64,000 nt of DNA from contig NZ_CP130713.1 of NCBI RefSeq assembly GCF_030553055.1, positions 6,448,001 through 6,512,000 on the forward strand. Direction: 5' to 3'. Below, piece by piece: positions 1-11,230 of the stretch. The translations under genes were made by a program, and so were the position numbers. The DNA is from Streptomyces sp. XD-27. GTDB taxonomy: Bacteria > Actinomycetota > Actinomycetes > Streptomycetales > Streptomycetaceae. The first letter of the stretch is position 1. Every line of letters begins with the position of its first letter. A model generated the notes under the pieces. That model was not told where the DNA came from and made no database searches. It was given only the letters and a program-made list of their open reading frames with translations.

Positions 1-2
1 CG

Positions 3-1490
3 GAGTCCCGATCGGCGGCCCCACCCCGCATAGCCGTCGTCGGCGCGGGCTTCGGCGGCCTCTGCGCGGCCATCCGGCTGCGCCAGGCCGGCATCACCGC
101 GTTCACCGTCTTCGAGAAGGCCGCGGACGTCGGCGGAGTGTGGCGGGACAACACGTATCCCGGCGCCGCCTGCGACGTGCCCTCGCATCTGTACGAGTTC
201 TCGTTCGCGCCCAATCCCCGCTGGTCCCGCCGGTTCGCCGGGCAGCGGGAGATCCACGCGTACCAGCGGGACTGCGTCGAACGCTTCGGGCTGCGCGAGC
301 ACCTGCGGTTGGGCACGGAGATCGCGGCGGCGGACTTCGCCGACGGCGTCTGGACGCTCACCACGGCCGACGGAGCCGTCCATCGGGCCGAGGTCCTGAT
401 CACCGCGACCGGCCAGCTGTCGCGGCCGGCGATCCCGCCGCTCCCCGGCCGGGAGTCCTTCGCGGGCCCGCAGTTCCACTCCGCGGCCTGGCGGCACGAC
501 GCCGAGCTGGCCGGCAAGCGGATCGCGGTCCTCGGCACCGGCGCGAGCGCCGTGCAGTTCGTCCCCGAGATCGCCAGGACCGCGGCGTCGGTGACGGTGT
601 TCCAGCTCGACCCGCCGCACGTGCTGCCCAAGCCGGACTACCGGTACCCGAAGGCGGTCACCCGGCTGCTCACCCGGGTCCCCGCCCTCCAACGGCTCAG
701 CCGCTGGGCCACCTACTGGACGCTCGAGTCCCGGGCGCTCGGACTCACCCGGTTCCCGGAGCTCGCCGCGCCGTACGCGCTGCGCGTCGGACGCCACCTC
801 AGGAGAAAGGTCGGCGACCCGGGGCTGCGCGCGCGCATCACCCCGACCAGTCCGCTCGGCTGCGCCCGGGTGCTGCTGTCCGACGACTGGTATCCCGCGC
901 TCGACCGGCCGAACGTGCGTGTCGTGGACGACCGCGTCACCGAGGTCACCCCGACCGGGCTGGTCACCGAGGACGGCACGACCCGCGCGTTCGACGTCCT
1001 GATCTACGGCACCGGCTTCCACGCCGGCGACTTCCTGGCGCCGATGAGGATCAGCGGCCGGGACGGGCGCGATCTGCACGAGACCTGGCGGCACGGCGCC
1101 GAGGCCTATCTCGGGCTCACCGTGCACGGATTCCCGAACCTGTTCATGCTGTACGGGCCCAACACCAACCTCGGCCACAGCTCGATCATCTTCATGCTCG
1201 AAAGCCAGATGGCCTACGTCATGCAGGCCGTCGCGGAGCTCGGCCGGGGCCGGACCCGGTGGCTGGAGGTGCGCGCCGACGTGCAGGGCGCCTTCAACGA
1301 CGAGGTGCGGCGACGCATCCGGGCCACCGCCTGGGATCGCGGCTGCATGAGCTGGTACACGAACGCGGCGGGCAGGAACACCAACAACTGGCCCGGCTTC
1401 ACCTTCGCCTACCGGCGTCGGACCCGGCGCCTGGACCTCGCCGACTTCCACCGCGAACCGGCGGGTAGCGGCCCGGCGCCCGAGCCGTAG
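3..1490 (+). CDS. Flavin-containing (Baeyer-Villiger type) monooxygenase, 5' partial
   Basis: Class B flavoprotein monooxygenase using FAD and NADPH to oxygenate ketone or soft-nucleophile substrates. The reading frame is open from the window edge. An N-terminal FAD-binding GAGFGG motif starts near base 54, followed by the conserved GVWRDNTYPGAACD segment. A second Rossmann motif, GTGASAVQF, near base 536 would bind NADPH. A GTG at 138 is in frame but lies after the FAD motif, so the true start must be upstream of the window. The C-terminal half has the GTGF and GPNTNLGHSS motifs usual in this family. The substrate cannot be told from sequence. Confidence 0.88.
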   Translation, partial: ESRSAAPPRIAVVGAGFGGLCAAIRLRQAGITAFTVFEKAADVGGVWRDNTYPGAACDVPSHLYEFSFAPNPRWSRRFAGQREIHAYQRDCVERFGLREHLRLGTEIAAADFADGVWTLTTADGAVHRAEVLITATGQLSRPAIPPLPGRESFAGPQFHSAAWRHDAELAGKRIAVLGTGASAVQFVPEIARTAASVTVFQLDPPHVLPKPDYRYPKAVTRLLTRVPALQRLSRWATYWTLESRALGLTRFPELAAPYALRVGRHLRRKVGDPGLRARITPTSPLGCARVLLSDDWYPALDRPNVRVVDDRVTEVTPTGLVTEDGTTRAFDVLIYGTGFHAGDFLAPMRISGRDGRDLHETWRHGAEAYLGLTVHGFPNLFMLYGPNTNLGHSSIIFMLESQMAYVMQAVAELGRGRTRWLEVRADVQGAFNDEVRRRIRATAWDRGCMSWYTNAAGRNTNNWPGFTFAYRRRTRRLDLADFHREPAGSGPAPEP

Positions 1491-1613
1491 GTGTAACCGA
1501 GATCGGCCGGGGCACTCGGCTCGGGAAGACCACGTCTATCAGCGCTGTGTGTCCCGGCCGGGGCAGCCGGACAGGAGCCCGCTCGGGGAGTCGGGACACC
1601 GGATCGGACACGT

Positions 1614-4181
<2,568 letters not shown>

Positions 4182-4237
4182 ATATCGCGCCGCATTCGCC
4201 GCCATAAGGACCTCAGATGACGGACCGGGCCGCTCGG

Positions 4238-4260
4238 TTCCGCTTATTGCGGAATTTTTA
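4238..4260 (+). terminator. Rho-independent terminator after clpC-like gene
   Basis: TTCCGC-TTATT-GCGGAA forms a 6-bp stem with a 5-nt loop, followed by TTTTTA. It lies 57 bases after the Clp stop codon in an unusually AT-rich patch. Confidence 0.7.
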
Positions 4261-4399
4261 TCCGAATTTTCGGCGAAGCGATGCAATGAGGCCCTCGGAG
4301 ACCCCTGTTACGGCGGTTCGGGCTTTCGTATGTCAGCATGCACCGGAAATGATTCCGCGCGGGAGTGCATCATCCCGCGAGTGAGGAGGAGACGACGAT

Positions 4400-5608
4400 A
4401 TGCGATTCGCCGGACGAGGCGATCTCGATGGCGGGGCGACCCTCCGGCGGTCGGCACCAAGACTCTATGTTCTGGACCTGTTGCGTCTCCTCGCGGCCCT
4501 CATGGTCGTGATGTACCACTACGTCGCCCTGTACGGGGGCTGGGACCAGGACCCCCGGACGATCTTCCCCAGCCTCCACCAGGGCCTGCAGTACGCCTGG
4601 CTGGGCGTCGAGCTGTTCTTCCTGATCAGCGGGTTCGTCATCTGCATGAGCACCTGGGGGAGGACGCTGGGCGACTTCGTGGTGTCCCGGATCTCCCGCA
4701 TCTACCCCGCCTACTGGGTCGCGGTCCTGCTGACCGCTGCCGTGGTCACGCTGTGGCCGCAGGTCCGCAGCGTGGCCGGCTGGGACGAGGTGGTCACCAA
4801 CCTCACCATGCTCCAGCAGGGCCTGGGCGTATCCGATGTCGACGGCGTCTACTGGACGCTCTTCATCGAGCTCAAGTTCTACGCGCTCTTCGCGATCGTG
4901 GTGGCCACCGGGGTCACTTACCGTAGGTGCGTGATGTTCTGCGGTATCTGGACGGCGGCGGCGGTCATCGCACCCACGGCGGACAACAAACTGCTCGACA
5001 TGTGGGCTATGCCGCTCTTCGCCCCCTATTTCGTCGCGGGCATCGCGTTCTATCTCATGCACCGCTACCGGCCCAACGCACTGCTGTGGGCGCTGGTGCT
5101 CGTCTCCCTGCTGCTGGCCGAGCACCACGTGGGCAAGCGGATCGCCGACAACCTCACCGACACCGAGGACCCGATCCCGTTCTGGCCCGCGCGGCTGGCG
5201 ATCGCCGTGATGTTCGCGATCATGGCGGGCGTCGCCCTGGGCGCGTTCGACCGGGTGCGGTGGCGCCGGCTCGCCACGGCGGGCGCGTTGACCTACCCGC
5301 TGTACCTGGTGCACCAGTACATCGGGCTGACGCTGATCCACTGGCTCCAGGGCCGCATGCCCGCGCCGGTGCTGGTGCTCGCGGTCATCGCGGTGATGCT
5401 GCTGGCCGCCTGGGTCCTGCACCGGTGCGTCGAGCGCCCGCTGGGCCGGGCGCTGCGGCGGTCGCTGCAACGGGGCCTGGAGGACATGCGGCGGCATTCG
5501 GCCCCGGCCGCGGCGGAGGCGCCGGGGCAGCCGGCCCAGGACCCGGTCGGGCAGCCGGACGCGCCGGCGGCGCCAACTCACGTACTGACAGGGCCAACAC
5601 GACGCTGA
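4400..5608 (+). CDS. Acyltransferase 3 family integral membrane protein
   Basis: Membrane O-acyltransferase of 402 aa, of the family that acetylates or acylates cell-surface sugars, lipids or secondary metabolites. The N-terminal motif YVLDLLRLLAALMVVMYHY carries the family histidine, and the WLGVELFFLISGFV helix follows. About ten hydrophobic segments run to residue 350, then a Pro/Ala-rich cytoplasmic tail. The ATG at 4400 has a strong GAGGAGGAG ribosome binding site 8 bases upstream. It stands alone between terminator-like DNA and the peptidase operon, so the acceptor cannot be inferred. Confidence 0.88.
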   Translation: MRFAGRGDLDGGATLRRSAPRLYVLDLLRLLAALMVVMYHYVALYGGWDQDPRTIFPSLHQGLQYAWLGVELFFLISGFVICMSTWGRTLGDFVVSRISRIYPAYWVAVLLTAAVVTLWPQVRSVAGWDEVVTNLTMLQQGLGVSDVDGVYWTLFIELKFYALFAIVVATGVTYRRCVMFCGIWTAAAVIAPTADNKLLDMWAMPLFAPYFVAGIAFYLMHRYRPNALLWALVLVSLLLAEHHVGKRIADNLTDTEDPIPFWPARLAIAVMFAIMAGVALGAFDRVRWRRLATAGALTYPLYLVHQYIGLTLIHWLQGRMPAPVLVLAVIAVMLLAAWVLHRCVERPLGRALRRSLQRGLEDMRRHSAPAAAEAPGQPAQDPVGQPDAPAAPTHVLTGPTRR

Positions 5609-5692
5609 ACCGCGGGTCTCCCCGCGCCGCGCGGGTCATCATGGGCATAGTCATGTCGAGACGATCGGCCGGCCCGGGGAACGGAGAGACCC

Positions 5693-6526
5693 GTGAAGAT
5701 CCTGATCAGCGCGGACATGGAGGGCGCCACGGGGGTGACCTGGCCGGCGGACGTGCTGCCCGGCACGCCGCAGTGGGAGCGCTGCCGCAGGCTGTTCACC
5801 TCGGACGTGAGCGCCGCGATCACCGGGTTCTTCGACGGCGGAGCCGACGAGGTGCTCGTCAACGAGGCGCACTGGGACATGCGCAACCTGCTGCTGGAGG
5901 AGCTGGACGAGCGGGCGCGGATGCTCACCGGCAGGCACAAGAGCCTGAGCATGGTCGAGGGCGTGCAGCACGGTGACGTGGACGGTGTCGCGTTCGTCGG
6001 CTACCACACCGGCGCGGGCACCGAGGGCGTCCTGGCCCACACCTACCTCGCCAACTCCGTCACCGGCGTGTGGGTCGGCGGGGTCCGCGCGAGCGAGGGC
6101 CTGCTGAACTCGCTGGTCGTCGCCGAGTACGGGGTGCCGGTGGTGCTCGTGACCGGCGACGACCGGACCTGCCAGGACGCGCGGGCGTACGCGCCGGACG
6201 CCCGCCTCGTCGCCGTCAAGGACTACGTCTCCCGGTACGCGGCGGTGTGCCGCACCCCCGCCGCCACGGCGGCCGAGATCCGGTCCGCGGCGAAGGAGGC
6301 GGCGGCGTTCGCGGTGCGGCACGAACCGGCGCGCGGCGGCCCGTTCGCCCTGGAGCTGGAGTTCGACGCCGAGCATCTGGCCGGGGCGGCGACCGTCGTC
6401 CCCGGGGTCGAGCGCAGCGGTGAGCGCCGCGTGGCGTACACCTCGCCGACCATGTACGAGGCGATCCGCTGCTTCAAGGCGGTCACCACCGTCGTCTCCG
6501 CCGCGGTGGAGGAGCAGTATGGCTGA
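5693..6526 (+). CDS. M55 family D-aminopeptidase (DppA-like)
   Basis: Zinc-dependent peptidase of 277 aa resembling Bacillus DppA, which removes N-terminal D-amino acids from short peptides. The N-terminal KILISADMEGATGV motif supplies the paired Asp/Glu metal ligands. The NEAHWDMRN and GYHTGAG histidine motifs follow at about residues 58 and 104. Start GTG at 5693 follows GGAGAG. The stop overlaps the next gene by 8 bp, so it is probably translationally coupled to the M20 and S9 peptidases downstream. The trio suggests dipeptide or peptidoglycan-fragment catabolism; that role is inference. Confidence 0.88.
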   Translation: MKILISADMEGATGVTWPADVLPGTPQWERCRRLFTSDVSAAITGFFDGGADEVLVNEAHWDMRNLLLEELDERARMLTGRHKSLSMVEGVQHGDVDGVAFVGYHTGAGTEGVLAHTYLANSVTGVWVGGVRASEGLLNSLVVAEYGVPVVLVTGDDRTCQDARAYAPDARLVAVKDYVSRYAAVCRTPAATAAEIRSAAKEAAAFAVRHEPARGGPFALELEFDAEHLAGAATVVPGVERSGERRVAYTSPTMYEAIRCFKAVTTVVSAAVEEQYG

Positions 6527-7853
6527 CCGGTACGACGCCATGGACGCGACCGCGCTGGACGAGGTGGTGCGGTTCACCTCCGACCTGATCCGGATCGACA
6601 CCACCAACCGGGGGAGCGGGGACTGCCGCGAGCGACCCGCCGCCGAGTACGTCGCCGAGCAGCTCAGCGAGGCGGACATCGCCCCCACGCTGCTGGAGTG
6701 CGCGCCGGGCCGGACCAATGTGGTGGCCCGCGTCGAGGGCACCGATCCGGGCGCGGACGCGCTGCTGCTCCACGGCCATCTGGACGTGGTGCCCGCCGAG
6801 CCCGCCGACTGGACCGTGCACCCGTTCTCCGGCGAGATCCGCGACGGCGTGGTGTGGGGCCGCGGCGCGATCGACATGAAGAACATGGACGCGATGATCC
6901 TCGCCGTCGTCCGGGCCTGGGCCCGGGCCGGGGTGCGGCCCCGCCGGGACATCGTGCTGGCCTTCACCGCCGACGAGGAGGACAGCGCCGCCGTCGGCTC
7001 CGGCTTCCTCGCCGACCGGCACGCCGACCTGTTCGAGGGCTGCACCGAGGGCGTCGGCGAGACCGGCGCCTTCACCTTCCACGCCGGTCCCGGCCGCCGC
7101 CTCTACCCGATCGCCGCGGGTGAGCGCGGCACGGCCTGGCTGCGGCTGACCGCGCGCGGCACCGCGGGCCACGGCTCGAAGAACAACCCCGCCAACGCGG
7201 TCACCCGGCTGGCCTCCGCCGTCGCCCGGATCGGCGCCCACCGCTGGCCCGTGCGGCTGACCCCGACGGTGCGGGCCGCGCTGACCGCACTCGCCGAGCT
7301 GGAGGGCGTGACCGCCGACCTCGACGCCCCCGGCTTCGACGTCGACGAGCTGCTCGCCAAGCTCGGGCGGGCCGCCGCCCTGGTCGAGCCGACCGTCCGC
7401 AACAGCGCCAACCCCACGGTCCTGGAGGCCGGGTACAAGGTGAACGTGATCCCGGGCAGCGCCACCGCCTATGTCGACGGACGGCTGCTGCCCGGCGGCG
7501 AGGAGGAGTTCCGGGCCACCATGGACCGGCTCACCGGGCCCGACGTGGACTGGGAGTTCCATCACCGGGCGGTCGCCCTCCAGGCCCCGGTGGACTCCCC
7601 GACGTACGCGGCGATGCGCGCGGCCGTCGAGCACTTCGACCCGGGCGGCCACGTCGTGCCGTACTGCATGTCGGGTGGCACCGACGCCAAGCAGTTCTCC
7701 CGGCTCGGCATCGCCGGATACGGCTTCTCTCCCCTCAAGCTCCCCGAGGGCTTCGACTACCAGGCGCTCTTCCACGGCGTGGACGAGCGCGTGCCCGTCG
7801 ACGCCCTGCGCTTCGGCGTCGGCGTACTCGACCACTTCCTGCAGGAGGCATGA
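6519..7853 (+). CDS. M20 family metallopeptidase / ArgE-DapE type deacylase
   Basis: Cytoplasmic di-zinc exopeptidase or deacylase of 444 aa. Metal-ligand motifs are in the expected order: LLHGHLDVVP near residue 84, WGRGAIDMK near 113, ADEEDSA near 152, and the C-terminal SGGTDAKQF and FHGVDERVP. A dimerisation insert lies between. The ATG at 6519 sits inside the end of the M55 gene and has GGAGGAG just upstream, so I prefer it to longer in-frame starts. Four bases separate its stop from the S9 peptidase start, consistent with one operon. The substrate is unknown. Confidence 0.9.
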   Translation: MADRYDAMDATALDEVVRFTSDLIRIDTTNRGSGDCRERPAAEYVAEQLSEADIAPTLLECAPGRTNVVARVEGTDPGADALLLHGHLDVVPAEPADWTVHPFSGEIRDGVVWGRGAIDMKNMDAMILAVVRAWARAGVRPRRDIVLAFTADEEDSAAVGSGFLADRHADLFEGCTEGVGETGAFTFHAGPGRRLYPIAAGERGTAWLRLTARGTAGHGSKNNPANAVTRLASAVARIGAHRWPVRLTPTVRAALTALAELEGVTADLDAPGFDVDELLAKLGRAAALVEPTVRNSANPTVLEAGYKVNVIPGSATAYVDGRLLPGGEEEFRATMDRLTGPDVDWEFHHRAVALQAPVDSPTYAAMRAAVEHFDPGGHVVPYCMSGGTDAKQFSRLGIAGYGFSPLKLPEGFDYQALFHGVDERVPVDALRFGVGVLDHFLQEA

Positions 7854-7857
7854 ACCC

Positions 7858-9846
7858 ATGGTGTCCACGGCCCCGTACGGGACCTGGAGCTCACCCATCG
7901 GCGCCGCGCTCGCCGCGTCGCGCGACGGCCGCCCGGAATACGTGGGCGTGGTCGGCGACGAGGTGTGGTGGACCGCGCCCCGCCCGGCCGAGGGCGGCCG
8001 CCGCACCCTGGTGCGGCGGCGCGCGGACGGCACCGAGGAGTCCGCGCTGCCGGCGCCGTGGAACGTCCGCAGCCGGGTGATCGAGTACGGCGGCACCCCC
8101 TGGACCGGCACGCCGCGGGCCGCCGGCGGCCCGCTGATCGTCTTCGCGCACTTCGCCGACCAGCGGCTGTACGCGTACGAGCCCGACAGCGGTGCCCCGC
8201 CGCGGCCGCTGACCCCGCTCTCCCCGGTCGGCGGCGGACTGCGCTGGGCCGACCTGCGACCGCACCCGGAGCGGGGCGAGGTGTGGGGCGTGCTGGAGGA
8301 GTTCACCGGCGAGGCCGCAACGGACGTGCGCCGGGTGCTCGCCGCCGTGCCGCTGGACGGCTCGGCCGCCGACGACCGCGCCGCGCTGCGGGAACTGACC
8401 GACGGCGCCCACCGGTTCGTCACCGGCCCGAAGCTCTCCCCGGACGGGCGGCGGGCCGCGTGGCTCGCCTGGGACCATCCGCGGATGCCCTGGGACGGCA
8501 CGGTCGTGATGCTCGCCGACGTCACCGAGGACGGCACCTTCACGGGCGCCCGCCCGCTGGTGGGCGGCGACGGCGAGGCGGTCGCACAGGTCGAATGGGC
8601 CGCCGACGGCACCCTGCTGTACGTCTCCGACGTCAGCGGCTGGTGGAACCTGCGGCGGATCGACCCCGACGCCGACGACGCGGGGTCGATCGGCCTGTGC
8701 CCCCGCGCCGAGGAGTTCGCCGGGCCCCTGTGGCGCATCGGGCGGCGCTGGTTCCTGCCGCTCGACAGCGGACTGATCGCGGTCCTCCACGGCCGGGGCG
8801 GGGCCGTCCTGGGCATCCTCGACCCGCGGACGGGGGAGCTCGCCGACGCCTCCGGGCCCTGGACGGAGTGGGACGCCACCCTCGCGGCCTCCGGCACCCG
8901 GGTGGTCGGCGTCGCGGCGAGCACGCGCAGCGGATACGAGGTCGTCGAACTGGACACCCGCACCGGCCGGGCCCGCGTCATCGGCGCCGAGCACACCGAC
9001 CCGGTCGACCCCGCCTACTACTCCCGCCCGCGCTCCCGCACCTTCACCGGCCCCGACGGGCGGGAGATCCACGCCGACGTCCACCCGCCGCACCACCCCG
9101 GCCGCACCGGCCCCGACGGGGAGCTGCCGCCGTATCTCGTGTGGGCGCACGGCGGCCCGACCTGCCGCGACCCGCTCGTCCTGGACCTGGAGATCGCCTA
9201 CTTCACCTCGCGCGGGATCGGCGTCGCCCAGGTGCACTACGGCGGCTCGGCGGGCTACGGCCGCGCCTACCGGGAGCGGCTGCGGGAGAACTGGGGCGTG
9301 GTGGACGTCGCGGACTGCGCCGCCGTCGCCGAGGCGCTCGCCGACGAGGGCACCGCCGACCGCGCCCGGCTGGCGATCCGGGGCGGCAGCGCCGGCGGCT
9401 GGACTGCGGCGGTCTCCCTCGGCACCACCAACCTGTACGCCTGCGGGACGATCAAGTACCCGGTGCTCGACCCCGCCGAGTGGGCCTCGGGCGGCACCCA
9501 CGACTTCGAGTCGCGCTACCTGGACGGCCTGCTCGGCCCCGCCGACGCGCACCCTGACCGCTACCGGGAGCAGTCCCCGATCCACCACGCCGACCGTGTC
9601 ACCGCCCCGTTCCTGCTGCTCCAGGGCCTGGCGGACCCGGTCTGCCCGCCGGAGCAGTGCGAGCGCCTGCTCAAGGAGATCAGCGGGCGAGGGATCCGGC
9701 ACGCGTATCTCACCTTCGACGGGGAGGGGCACGGGTTCCGGAAGGAGGAGACGATGATCCGGGCGCTGGAGGCCGAACTCTCCCTGTACGCGCAGGCTTT
9801 CGGCTTCGACCGGCCGGACGTGCCGGTGCTGACCCTGACCACGTGA
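7858..9846 (+). CDS. S9 family prolyl oligopeptidase-like serine peptidase
   Basis: Alpha/beta-hydrolase peptidase of 662 aa, with a beta-propeller N-terminal half and a C-terminal catalytic domain. The nucleophile serine is in GGSAGGW near residue 512, the acid in GLADPVCPP near 593 and the histidine in GEGHGF near 624. The pre-nucleophile loop VWAHGGPT is intact. There is no signal peptide, so it acts in the cytoplasm on short peptides. It starts 4 bases after the M20 stop and is the last gene of the three-peptidase run. It resembles dipeptidyl/acylaminoacyl peptidases; the precise specificity is open. Confidence 0.9.
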   Translation: MVSTAPYGTWSSPIGAALAASRDGRPEYVGVVGDEVWWTAPRPAEGGRRTLVRRRADGTEESALPAPWNVRSRVIEYGGTPWTGTPRAAGGPLIVFAHFADQRLYAYEPDSGAPPRPLTPLSPVGGGLRWADLRPHPERGEVWGVLEEFTGEAATDVRRVLAAVPLDGSAADDRAALRELTDGAHRFVTGPKLSPDGRRAAWLAWDHPRMPWDGTVVMLADVTEDGTFTGARPLVGGDGEAVAQVEWAADGTLLYVSDVSGWWNLRRIDPDADDAGSIGLCPRAEEFAGPLWRIGRRWFLPLDSGLIAVLHGRGGAVLGILDPRTGELADASGPWTEWDATLAASGTRVVGVAASTRSGYEVVELDTRTGRARVIGAEHTDPVDPAYYSRPRSRTFTGPDGREIHADVHPPHHPGRTGPDGELPPYLVWAHGGPTCRDPLVLDLEIAYFTSRGIGVAQVHYGGSAGYGRAYRERLRENWGVVDVADCAAVAEALADEGTADRARLAIRGGSAGGWTAAVSLGTTNLYACGTIKYPVLDPAEWASGGTHDFESRYLDGLLGPADAHPDRYREQSPIHHADRVTAPFLLLQGLADPVCPPEQCERLLKEISGRGIRHAYLTFDGEGHGFRKEETMIRALEAELSLYAQAFGFDRPDVPVLTLTT

Positions 9847-9918
9847 GCCGGTATCGGCGAGGCGGTAGCGTGATCGACAGCGATACGTCGTCGCCGACAC
9901 ACAGGGGGAGAGCCACCG

Positions 9919-10635
9919 ATGACCGAGATCAGGATGCTGGGCCGGGACGCGCTGCCGGACGCCGTGCCCGACGGCTGGCAGGGGGAGCCGCAGACCTGGC
10001 TGCTGAGCGTCTCCGAGTACGCCGCGGGACCGGACGGCGCGCTCGCCGACACGATCCTGGACGCCGAGGAGCGCGACCGGGCGGCCGCGTTCGTCCGGGA
10101 TGAGGACCGGCAGCGGTATCGCGCCGCGCACGCGGGGCTGCGCCGGCTGCTCGGCGCGTATCTCGGCCTGGATCCCGCGGCGGTGCCGTTCATGCGCGAA
10201 CCGTGCCCCGGCTGCGGGGCCCCGCACGGCCGCCCGGCGGTCACCGGGACCCCGCTGCACTTCAACATGTCGCACGCCGGGGACCTGGTGCTCTTCGCCT
10301 TCGCCGACGCCCCGGTGGGCGCCGACGTGGAGCGGATACAGCCGGTCTCCGTCGTCGACCAGGTCGCCGCGAGCCTGCATCCGAGGGAGCGCGCCGAGCT
10401 GGCCGGCCTGCCCGACGCCGACCGGCCCGCCGCGTTCGCCCGCTGCTGGACCCGCAAGGAGGCCTATCTGAAGGGGCTCGGCACGGGCCTGTCCCGCGAC
10501 CCGGCCATCGACTACGTGGGCTCCGGCCCCCACCCCGTGCCGGTGGGCTCCTGGACGCTGGCCGACCTGCCCGTCGGCGACGTCCGGCCCGGCTACGCGG
10601 CCGCCCGGGCGGTCCTGGCGCGGCCGGTCCAGTGA
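9919..10635 (+). CDS. 4'-phosphopantetheinyl transferase, Sfp type
   Basis: Transfers phosphopantetheine from CoA to the active-site serine of acyl or peptidyl carrier proteins. The 238-aa length fits the Sfp class. The magnesium-binding VGADVERI motif is near residue 132 and the signature WTRKEAYLKGLG near 176. Upstream, RYRAAHAGLRRLLGAYLG and HFNMSHAGDLVLFAF are also typical. The ribosome binding site GGGGGAG precedes ATG 9919. It lies about 16 kb from the type II PKS acyl carrier protein in this window and is a reasonable candidate activator, but nothing links them directly. Confidence 0.92.
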   Translation: MTEIRMLGRDALPDAVPDGWQGEPQTWLLSVSEYAAGPDGALADTILDAEERDRAAAFVRDEDRQRYRAAHAGLRRLLGAYLGLDPAAVPFMREPCPGCGAPHGRPAVTGTPLHFNMSHAGDLVLFAFADAPVGADVERIQPVSVVDQVAASLHPRERAELAGLPDADRPAAFARCWTRKEAYLKGLGTGLSRDPAIDYVGSGPHPVPVGSWTLADLPVGDVRPGYAAARAVLARPVQ

Positions 10636-10748
10636 CCTCGTAGGCCGTGCGCGGGCGGCCCGGCCGCCCATGCCGGACCCTGGAGGGAGAGGGCCGGGCC
10701 CACCGGCGCCCGGCCCGCACCTCCGGCTCCCGACGGGAGGGTCCTGCC

Positions 10749-10994
10749 ATGAGCCCCACGACCACGAAGAAGACCGGTGGCGACCGCGCGGGCGGCCTCA
10801 GGGGAGAGCTGACCCCGCGCAGGATCACCGCGCTCGCCGCCGCCGTCCTCGCGCTCGTCTTCGTCTTCGAGAACACCAAGGAGGTCGAGATCCGGCTGCT
10901 GGTCCCCGAGGTGACCATGCCGCTGTGGCTCGCCCTGCTCGCCGTGGGCGTCGTCGGTGTGCTGTGCGGCGTCCTCCTGGTCCGCCGCCGCTAG
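10749..10994 (+). CDS. LapA-domain small membrane protein
   Basis: An 81-aa protein with two hydrophobic helices, about residues 26-42 and 56-77, separated by a charged EVEIRLLVPE turn, ending in RRR. This is the LapA/DUF1049 architecture found in many actinobacterial inner-membrane proteins, whose role is poorly known. The chosen ATG follows GGGAGG; a longer in-frame start at 10647 adds only Arg/Pro-rich residues that look non-coding. It appears monocistronic. Confidence 0.75.
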   Translation: MSPTTTKKTGGDRAGGLRGELTPRRITALAAAVLALVFVFENTKEVEIRLLVPEVTMPLWLALLAVGVVGVLCGVLLVRRR

Positions 10995-11230
10995 GCGACG
11001 TGCCCGGTGGGCCGGGGGCGGCCCGTCGCCGATGTGGCGGCCTGGCGCGACCACAACCGCTGGGCGATCACGCCGAGATGGTCAACACCTCCGCACAGAA
11101 CGAGTCGTAGATCGTCTTTGCGCAACTCTGACCGGCGGAGGCCCTGTTCACACGGCCCCGGCCGTTGTTCCATGGTCATCTGACGGTCGCCGCAGCCGAG
11201 GTGGCCCTGGGCGAAGGACTGAGTGCCGCT

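Noticed and set aside
9919..10635. Assigning the phosphopantetheinyl transferase to the spore-pigment cluster
   Set aside because: It is 11 kb away from the nearest operon gene with many unrelated genes between; Sfp-type enzymes often serve several carrier proteins.
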